Part shown: positions 1-5,333 of the stretch, in pieces
Layout of the letters: the number at the start of each line of letters is the position of its first letter
Numbering within the stretch: the stretch's first letter is position 1
From: Bacteroidales bacterium
GTDB taxonomy: Bacteria > Bacteroidota > Bacteroidia > Bacteroidales > Tenuifilaceae
Reading direction: 5' to 3'
Assembly: GCA_008933525.1 (NCBI GenBank)
Contig: WBUV01000262.1
Location: forward strand, 1-5,333
Length of the DNA: 5,333 bases
Made by a program: the position numbers and the translations under genes
The notes under the pieces: model-generated
Database searches by the model: none
The model's input: only the letters and a program-made list of their open reading frames with translations
What the model was told of the DNA's origin: nothing

Positions 1-1
1 C

Positions 2-22
2 AATTATATCTTGTATTTGTTC
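2..22 (-). other. Start of an unseen following segment
   Basis: Residues 1771-1777 (EQIQDII) follow the last SprB-like unit and run off the left edge in frame. Nothing can be assigned. A C-terminal sorting domain, or further repeats, would be expected beyond. Confidence 0.4.
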
Positions 23-3000
23 CCAGATCACATAAACATTATCAGATCCAACACAGCCATTAATGTCCGTTACAGTAACGGAGTATAATCCGGTCTCGTT
101 TACTGTGTATGTTCTATTGGTTGAACCGTCTTGCCATTGATATGATAAAAAGTTTGGGCCTGGGTCTAACGTCAATGGGGTAGAGGCATATTGAGTATCA
201 TCCCCAATGTTAATTGATGGAAGAGGATAAACGGTTACCTGTATTTGATCGGAGTTGCTACAGCTATTATTGTCGGTAACTGTAACGGAGTAAGTGTCTT
301 GTTCAGAAACAACTATTGTTTTGGATGTTGCACCATTACTCCAGAGGTAGGTGGCTCCATCGTTATCGGCATCAAGTGTAAGGCTTTGACCTTCGCAGAT
401 TGCCTTGTCTGAACCTAGATTGACAACTGGAAGTGGGTTGACCGTTAGTTGAATCTCATCAGAGTTGCTACAACCTTTTTGATCGGTAACGCTAACAGAG
501 TAGTTTCCTTGCTCAAAAACTGTTAAAGTTTTGGTAGTAGCACCATTGCTCCAAAGGAATGTTGCTCCTTCGTTACCTGCATCAAGTGTAACGCTCTGAC
601 CCTGACACACTGTCTTATTATCACCCAGAATTACTGATGGAAGAGGATTAACGGTGAGAGTAAAGTCATCTGAACTTTGGTAGCCATAGCTATTTGTAAC
701 TGTAACCGAGTAGTTGCCCGATGAGGATACCAAAATTGTTTGGCTTGTTTCACCGCTGCTCCAAAGGTATGTAGCTCCCTCATTCTTTGCATCGAGAATT
801 AAACTTTCTCCCTGACAAATTTCTTTATCTTCACCTAAATTAACCACAGGGATTTCGTAAACATTTATCGCAATTCCATTGCTAGTAATTGTGTTGCATT
901 CATTAGTAATTGTACATGTATAATTACCAGAATCGGATAATTTTACTGCTGATATTAACAATGAATTAGTTGAAGAGCCCTGGATATCTGAATTATCTAT
1001 TAGCGGAATGCCTTCTTTGTACCATTGAAAAATTAAATTATCCCCAGTCGCATTAATATTCAAGGCGAGAGAGTTTCCGAGTTCAACTGATTTGTCTGGA
1101 GATATTGATACAATTGTTGGCTCTTCTTCTACTATTAAATTTGCGGATTCGGATAGAACTTCATTACACTCGCTCGATATTATACAAGTGTAAGTGCCTT
1201 CATCGCTCTTGTTAACATTATTAATTGTAAATGTTGACGACGTAGCAGATGCTAAATCGACACCATTCTTTTGCCATTGATAGTTGATATTTGTTCCAGT
1301 GGCAGCAATAGAAAATGTTGCATTATCTCCAATGCATTTACTCGTACTAGCTGGCTGTGCAGTTATGGTTGTAGGTTCATCAATGATAATGTTTAATTCA
1401 TCAGTTGAAGTACATTCATATTCATTCGTAACTGTGACAGAATAGGTCCCTGCTTCCTTTTCGTTTATTACTTGTGTTGTAGCGCCTGTGCTCCATTCGA
1501 AGAATGAGCCGCTGTTTCCTGCATCAAGTAATGTATACTCACCTTTACAGATAACTCTATCGTTACCAAGATTTACATTGGGATTTGGGTTTACCGTTAT
1601 TCTTCTATTTACTGTACTTGAGCAGCCTCCTTCGTTGTAAACCACTAAGCCTAAATCTAATATTTTAGAAGTTGAACTCGTGTTTTCTTGGAAAAACATC
1701 CATTCAGCGGCTCCGCCATGGGTTTCAAAATTACCATCACCATCTTTATCCCACGAGAAATGGGAAATGGGGCCTCTGCTATTATTGTTAATATTTGCAG
1801 TAAAAGGGGAGCATCCTTCAACCTTATCAATAGCAATGTTGGCTTTAATAAAGGGTTGAACATTTATTATTTGCGATGCTACCTGAGAATTGCACTCGAA
1901 CCTATTCGATGCAACCAAATCTACTTGAACAGCTTTAACCACGCTCGATGTATTTACCAGTTGGAAGAATGGATCCTCGGCAGTTGATGCACCCAGATCG
2001 CCAAACTGCCACTGGTAAAACTCCGCATTGGTGTAGGTTCCATTAAAGTTAACATCTACAGGCGAGCATGCGTTGGTATTTCCATTTAAGTCGTAAAGAA
2101 ATTCAACGGTTGCTTGAGGTTTAACCGTAATTGTTTGGATTGCCACATCGGTACAACCCGCGATATTACGAGCAGTTAGCTTAACAGGCACACTGTAGGG
2201 TACAAAAGAATTGTTCATACCCGCGGGGTAGGTGTATGTTTGAGTGGCTATGTTCTTTGCTATAAAATCTATATTCCCGTCGTTTAAAACATCCCACTCG
2301 AAAACTGATGAACCCGGAGAGGAGGCGTTAGTCATTACTGCAGTATGTGGCGAACAGCCCTCATTATGGTCGATTGCCAGTACAGCCTGAACAAATGGGT
2401 TTACCGTAATATTTATTGGACTAGCAGAAGCAGAGCATCCCCATTGATTATCGGCGGTAAAGGTTGCAGTCTTTATAATGGGGGCAGAGCTATAGTTATC
2501 GAAAATATAACTGGTGCTAGTAACATTGTCAACGGCAGTGCCATCTATCATCCAATGGTATATATTTGAATTGGTTGTATTTGCATGGAAATTAACAACT
2601 AGGGGTGCGCATGCTGGATCGCCCACAATAGTATGCGTCAAATCAGCTGTAGCCCGAGGGTTAATTGTGATTGTTCGGGTTGCCACATCGGTACACCCAC
2701 CAGAATTGCGAACTCTAAGGCTTAGAGTTACTACATCGGGGGTGTTTGCAGGAATATTATCGTTTGCGCGAGAGAACAACCAGTTTCCCCCGCCGCTAAA
2801 TTCGTAAGTGCCATTGCCATCCTTATCCCACTCGTAAGCAGTAACTCCTCCCTTACTGTCGTTAATGATGCTAATATTGTTGAGCGGCGAGCACCCTTCC
2901 ACAACATCAACCACAAAACTTGCTTTAATATAGGGCTGCACTGTAACATTAATAGGTTTAGTTATGCTACAGTAATGCCATTGATCAGTTAACGTGACAT

Positions 3001-5332
3001 TGGCTGTAAACGTGGTTGGAACTGATGTCAAGTTGTTGTATACATGCGTTGGATTTTGATCGGCCGATGTTCCACCATCGCCAAAGCTCCAAAGGAATGT
3101 TGCATCCCCATAGTTACCTATAGGATTTGCCCTCAGGGTTACTGTGAGTGGATTACAACCATTTGGATTGAAAATGTCCAAAACCTCGGGGTTTATATCT
3201 ATATGAGGATATACAGTAATACTTTTGCTTACAACTTTTTGGCAACTTTCGGCATCGACCAACAGATTCACGACAAAGTTTTGAGGCTCTATTCCAGAGT
3301 TTGCGAAGTTATATACTAGCCCATTATCGGTGGGGTTAATTTCTAAATTTGCCGTTTTTACGAGTGTTCCTGGGTCTGAATCTCCATCGTTTTTAACATA
3401 CCAGTAAAGGCGTCGTACATTTCCTTCAGAGGTGTTGGTAAAGTTTACAGTTAGATTACCGCAGCCAGACAATGTATCGGCGATAAATGAAGGAATTAAT
3501 GGTTCGGATACATTAACTGTTACATCTGCAGTGCTTGTGAGGTTACAAACACCCTGTGCTGTAACGGTATACTTAGTTGTAACAGTGGGGGAAATTACAT
3601 TGGGATTATGAATATTAGGATCATCGAGGAATGTTATTGGCGACCAGCTATATTTAGCCCCTCCGGTAGCATAAAGCTGGGTGCTTTCTCCGTAGCATAT
3701 TTTAATTAGCGGATTATTGCCTTCTCCAGTATTAGCGGTTGCATTAATTTGATTAAAGTTAGAGAAGTAACCGTAAAAAGCATCATTTGCAGTATAGCCA
3801 TTTAAAACACCGAGGTGAAAAACGTTTTCTTCATTAACCAACAAATATGCCACGTTAGCATCCAAAACACTAGCATCAATTCGGGCATACTTCCAACTAT
3901 CGAAAGGAGCTCCAGTTTCGGGTAATGAGTTGAAATTTGCAGCGTTGTTAATAGCATTTATAACTGACAATTCCGCTGGTGTATAAACATCCTGGTTGTT
4001 TTTCAGTAGTCTAAATCGCCCCATCCCAGTTTGCCATACCATGATATTAAGGTAAAACATGTATGGATTTGGTTTTGTTCTGTTAAATGCAATTCTTGTG
4101 GAGCCAGTACAGTTCGATATTGTAGGGATGATTGCCCCAGCCTTTTGCCGACCAGTGCCAGACATATGGTATACGTAGATGGGCTTGTCCGATTTTATTG
4201 ATGCAACTTTATAGTCGGCATTATTCATTGAAATAGCAGCCGTTTCACCTGTTCCAATAGTGTAATTAGATGAAACCCCTGCAGGTCCCATTTTTACACT
4301 AACATTTGTGACGTCCATTGTTCCCAAAACATAAATCCAATCCTCAATTTCAGTAGGAGAATAGCCTACACCTTGGATAACAGCATATTCAGTGCCAGTA
4401 TGATCAATGGGCACCAATTGGTCTGCAACATAGTCTGGATTGGATGAAAAATTTGATGATACAACATCATCATGAGATATTATTGATATAGGACCACCGC
4501 TGCCCTCCGTTTGGTCAACCTCAACAATAGCACCCGACAACCTATCATCCTTACTGAACGATGTGTTGTAGTAGCCCGTGGCCTCATTGTAACCATTGTT
4601 AGCATACGGAGTAATTATGGCAGTTTCGCCCTTATTGAGCCAAATGGTGTGCCAACCTGTAGGCTTTGAGCCCTCGCCCTTCACCCAGATAGGTTTTGGT
4701 GCATAAATCCTAATCTTGGTATCGTCCTCAGTGGCCAATATATCAATAGAACTGTAGGGTCTGAAATAGAAGGGGTAATTCCGAGTGTTGTTGGTAGTTT
4801 GGAAAGGAACAACGAATTTTTGACCTAGGGCATTTTTCCCTTTTAGTGAAATAAGGTCCATGTTGTATAGAACGCCTATCTCGTAGTAGGCCGTAATATT
4901 GTTGTCGGACTCTATCAGGATACCCTTGTTATTCTTGTTAATGTATGGTTTTACTGCCGCGGTATTGGAACTGGTCCAGAACAGCACATTCTCCATGGAA
5001 GTGTACCTGAAAGGATCGGCCGTGTTAGGATATCCCTGCACATAGGATGAGAGGTCAACCCTTATGGTTGTGTATGCGGGAATACTTACGTTAATTGGAG
5101 TAAAGTAAGCTGAATTAGCAGGCATGGAAATGGTTACATTGGCTTCTATATCGAATGATGTTAAGTGCAAGTAAACGGGAGTTCCGTTATTTTTCCAGTC
5201 GGTATTTCCAGTTGCTCCAGCATGGTATCTGTTCATTTCGGGGATTGAGAACCAAAATTCTGTATCGGTTTGTGAGAAGACTCTATTTGTTAAGGCGGAA
5301 CAAAGAAGAATGCTTAAACCAATTGCTTTAAA
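2..5332 (-). CDS. Giant multidomain surface/secreted protein (PKD, Ig-like and SprB-like repeats), partial at both ends
   Basis: A single minus-strand frame of 1,777 codons is open across the entire window, with neither start nor stop inside. It begins within a signal peptide, so only a few N-terminal residues should be missing; the first in-frame ATG (5234-5236, Met33) would remove that signal and is not the start. Domain order by residue: signal peptide 1-21, IgGFc-binding-like region 22-540, SprB-like unit 541-611, seven PKD-like domains 612-1251, SprB-like unit 1252-1320, two Ig-like domains 1321-1495, four SprB-like units 1496-1770. No catalytic motif was recognised. Proteins of this style in Bacteroidota are exported by Sec, cross the outer membrane by type IX secretion, and act in adhesion or gliding; that role is inferred here because the C-terminal sorting domain is out of view. 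No neighbouring gene or regulatory site is visible, so operon context is unknown. The reading frame is very secure; the specific function is not. Confidence 0.96.
23..847 (-). repeat. Four tandem SprB-like units (210, 210, 210 and 195 bases)
   Basis: In protein order the units are 638-847, 428-637, 218-427 and 23-217 (residues 1496-1565, 1566-1635, 1636-1705, 1706-1770). Shared pattern: V-x-L-G-x-x-K-x-x-C-x-G-x-S-x-x-L-D-A, then A-T-x-L-W-S-x-G-x-T, then Y-S-V-x-V-T and a P-L-P linker. Units 2 and 3 align without gaps: by hand, 149 of 210 bases (about 71%) and 46 of 70 residues agree. Such strings form rod-like stalks in Bacteroidota adhesins. The first unit lacks its second Cys (GYQSS, Tyr at 680-682). 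The last unit is shorter and lacks its first Cys (TQYAS, Tyr at 188-190). I use 'SprB-like' for resemblance to the gliding adhesin repeat; a generic Ig-like label would also fit. Confidence 0.88.
848..1117 (-). other. Ig-like domain 2 (first cysteine lost)
   Basis: Residues 1406-1495. SVELGNSLALNI, FQWYKEGIPL, NSLLISAVKLSDSGNYTC and ITNECNTITSNGIAINV follow Ig-like domain 1 strand by strand. The position of the first Cys in domain 1 is Glu here (bases 1082-1084), while the YTC and NEC cysteines are kept. The underlying DNA is AT-rich, about one third G+C by hand count over 841-1140. Confidence 0.87.
1118..1372 (-). other. Ig-like domain 1
   Basis: Residues 1321-1405. ITAQPASTSKCIGDNATFSI, YQWQKNGVDL, STFTINNVNKSDEGTYTC and ISSECNEVLSESANLIV give the strands of a classical Ig-like fold: a Trp after YQ, then D-x-G-x-Y-x-C near the end. 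This form is common in bacterial surface proteins. It has three cysteines (KC, TC, EC), an odd number, so at least one is unpaired within the domain. Confidence 0.88.
1373..1579 (-). other. SprB-like/Ig-like domain 2
   Basis: Residues 1252-1320. NVNLGNDRVICKGEYTLLDAG, the Trp core EWSTGATTQ and GTYSVTVTNEYECTSTD match the four C-terminal units closely, so it is the same repeat family. It is 69 residues long, against 70 for the exact tandem units. Both cysteines are present (VICKG and YECTS). It is separated from its relatives by the two Ig-like domains. Confidence 0.85.
1580..1852 (-). other. PKD-like domain 7 (A type, acidic DKDGDGNFE loop)
   Basis: Residues 1161-1251. Opens FIKANIAIDKVEGCSPFT, almost a copy of the opening of domain 3, and ends GGCSSTVNRRITVNP. 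Its loop SWDKDGDGNFE (bases 1724-1756) is the most acidic of the set and resembles a calcium-binding D-x-D-x-D-G loop. It closes the PKD array without a following B unit. Two cysteines. Confidence 0.83.
1853..2116 (-). other. PKD-like domain 6 (B type)
   Basis: Residues 1073-1160. Opens ATVEFLYDLNGNTNACSPVDVNF and has the core FYQWQFGDLGASTAEDP, which keeps W-x-F-G-D. A second Cys lies in RFECNS, and the last strand is IINVQP. It pairs with domain 5 in the A-B repeat. Two cysteines. Confidence 0.82.
2117..2395 (-). other. PKD-like domain 5 (A type)
   Basis: Residues 980-1072. Opens FVQAVLAIDHNEGCSPHT, has the acidic loop FEWDVLNDGNIDF (bases 2264-2302) and ends AGCTDVAIQTITVKP. The closing segment matches that of domain 3 at both protein and DNA level; 15 bases at 2141-2155 are identical to 2681-2695, exactly 540 bases apart. 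Two cysteines. Confidence 0.82.
2396..2656 (-). other. PKD-like domain 4 (B type)
   Basis: Residues 893-979. Opens ATADLTHTIVGDPACAPLVVNF and ends NQWGCSASASPINITVNP, like domain 2. The core is IYHWMIDGTAV, so the FGDG of a standard PKD domain has decayed to MIDG. Two cysteines. Confidence 0.78.
2657..2932 (-). other. PKD-like domain 3 (A type)
   Basis: Residues 801-892. Opens YIKASFVVDVVEGCSPL, carries the acidic loop EWDKDGNGTYEF (bases 2798-2833) in place of FGDG, and ends GGCTDVATRTITINP. Two cysteines. Its start and end closely resemble those of domains 5 and 7, marking it as a copy of the same A unit. Confidence 0.82.
2933..3205 (-). other. PKD-like domain 2 (B type, canonical PKD core)
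   Basis: Residues 710-800. This is the clearest PKD domain in the window: FLWSFGDGGTS followed by NPTHVY is the textbook W-x-F-G-D-G...P-x-H-x-Y signature. The opening NGCNPLTV and the late Cys in HYCSI give the pair of cysteines seen in every domain of the array. It ends in INVTVQP, the same type of final strand as the other B units. Confidence 0.88.
3206..3499 (-). other. PKD-like domain 1 (A type)
   Basis: Residues 612-709. Begins IPSFIADTLSGCGNLTVNF, which matches the usual PKD opening (strand, then G-C-x-P/N-L-x-V-x-F). It contains WYVKNDGDSDPG, the acidic loop that marks A-type units in this array, and a second Cys in ESCQK before the final strand ending VYP. It is the most divergent A unit. 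The canonical FGDG is replaced by the NDGD loop. Confidence 0.75.
3500..3712 (-). other. SprB-like/Ig-like domain 1 (isolated unit)
   Basis: Residues 541-611. It begins with a KICYGES block, has the core YSWSPITFLDDPNIHNP, then the TTKYTVTA strand and a second Cys (GVCNL). The phrase W-S-P-x(5)-D-P-N-I-x-N-P followed by T-T-x-Y-T-V-T-A is typical of Ig-like repeats of Bacteroidota surface proteins. The two cysteines, near each end, suggest one intradomain disulfide. It separates the N-terminal head from the PKD array. Confidence 0.75.
3713..5269 (-). other. IgGFc-binding-protein-like N-terminal region
   Basis: Residues 22-540 form a long, repeat-free, beta-rich region. It opens with TEFWFSIPE and carries LKGKNALG (163-170), an ATEDDT motif followed by beta strands (about 200-205), and DQLVP followed by GTEYAV (304-318). 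I recall this pattern from the IgGFc-binding-like N-terminal region of Bacteroidota PKD proteins, where an opening EFW block, an ALG block, an ATED-T block and a DQLVP block recur in that order. Segments such as KSDKPIYVYHMSG repeat the phrasing 'surface strand, then display' seen in the family. Only one Cys is present (in SNCTG), unlike the disulfide-rich domains that follow. Known family members are named for similarity to the mucin-associated IgG Fc-binding protein, but ligand binding has not been shown for most bacterial members. This is the best candidate for a functional head; its ligand is unknown. Confidence 0.7.
5270..5332 (-). other. Signal peptide (Sec-type), missing its first residues
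   Basis: Residues 1-21 show a Lys at position 2, a hydrophobic core (IGLSILLCSAL) and a polar end VFSQ just before TDTEFW. Cleavage after Ser20 or Gln21 is plausible, and an FSQ-type ending is common in Bacteroidota exported proteins. The start codon must lie a few codons beyond the right edge. The Cys at residue 11 is in the middle of the hydrophobic core, not in a lipobox, so a lipoprotein is unlikely. Confidence 0.85.
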
Positions 5333-5333
5333 G

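Larger units (their letters stand above)
1580..3499 (-). repeat. A-B PKD super-repeat, three pairs plus one A unit
   Basis: The seven PKD-like domains alternate between two kinds. A units (1, 3, 5, 7) carry an acidic D/N-DG loop after the central Trp; 3, 5 and 7 also share an EGCSP opening, and 3 and 5 a GCTDVA ending. B units (2, 4, 6) carry W-x-FGD or a decayed form of it; 2 and 4 share the ending PINVTV/PINITV. Pair lengths are 567, 537 and 543 bases for 1+2, 3+4 and 5+6. The equivalent site in domains 3 and 5 is spaced exactly 540 bases. The simplest explanation is duplication of a two-domain cassette. Confidence 0.75.

Noticed and set aside
23..847. CRISPR-like or satellite repeat array
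   Set aside because: The repeats are 210 bases long, diverged, and in frame; they encode protein domains and have no short direct repeat-spacer pattern.
1657..1863. Short minus-strand frame, and a similar one at 2731-2949
   Set aside because: They are in a different frame of the same strand inside PKD-like domains 7 and 3. The main frame encodes convincing domains at both places.
1688..1987. ATG-initiated 99-codon frame on the plus strand, and similar short frames at 2345-2569, 2514-2807 and 3044-3319
   Set aside because: All lie opposite the long minus-strand frame, which has clear domain structure throughout. Their translations show no recognisable domain or signal, and they are expected by chance.
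5234..5236. First in-frame ATG (Met33) as the start codon
   Set aside because: Starting here would discard an obvious signal peptide and split the conserved EFWFSIPEM block; the true start is outside the window.
5297..5308. Lipobox around the Cys at residue 11
   Set aside because: The Cys lies inside the hydrophobic core (ILLCSAL), only about five residues into it, and is not preceded by a L-[AS]-[GA] pattern. A normal signal peptidase site follows later.
1..5333. Frameshift or pseudogene
   Set aside because: The frame was followed codon by codon from 5332 to 2, and the domains continue in register with no stop, so there is no sign of decay.
1..5333. A new multi-gene system (defence, secretion or metabolic)
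   Set aside because: Only one gene is present, and all of its parts resemble known kinds of extracellular modules.

Overview
The whole 5,333-base window is one uninterrupted reading frame on the minus strand: 1,777 sense codons, from base 5332 down to base 2, with no stop. It is an internal-to-N-terminal piece of a very large secreted or cell-surface protein. The start codon lies just beyond the right edge and the C-terminus beyond the left edge. No other gene, RNA gene, mobile element, promoter or terminator can be supported. Residue numbers in this annotation count from the first complete codon (bases 5330-5332 = residue 1).

The organism is most likely a member of the Bacteroidota. The frame is moderately AT-rich, and the architecture is the one common in surface adhesins of that phylum: a signal peptide ending in ..VFSQ, a long IgGFc-binding-protein-like N-terminal region, then strings of PKD-like, Ig-like and SprB-like beta-sandwich domains. 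This assignment rests on recognised domain style, not on a database match.

Layout in protein order (right to left): signal peptide (5270-5332); about 519-residue IgGFc-binding-like region (3713-5269); one SprB-like/Ig-like unit (3500-3712); seven PKD-like domains in an alternating A-B-A-B-A-B-A order (1580-3499); a second SprB-like unit (1373-1579); two Ig-like domains (848-1372); four tandem SprB-like units, three of exactly 210 bases (23-847); and a short stretch entering the next, unseen domain (2-22).

All parts belong to one polypeptide that probably forms a long extracellular stalk or adhesive fibre, with the N-terminal region as a candidate functional head. Proteins of this build usually end in a type IX secretion (Por) sorting or gliding-motility-associated C-terminal domain. 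That is expected to the left of the window but is not visible. I see no clearly new biological system. The points of interest are the internal repeat architecture, the cysteine pattern and the compositional mosaic.
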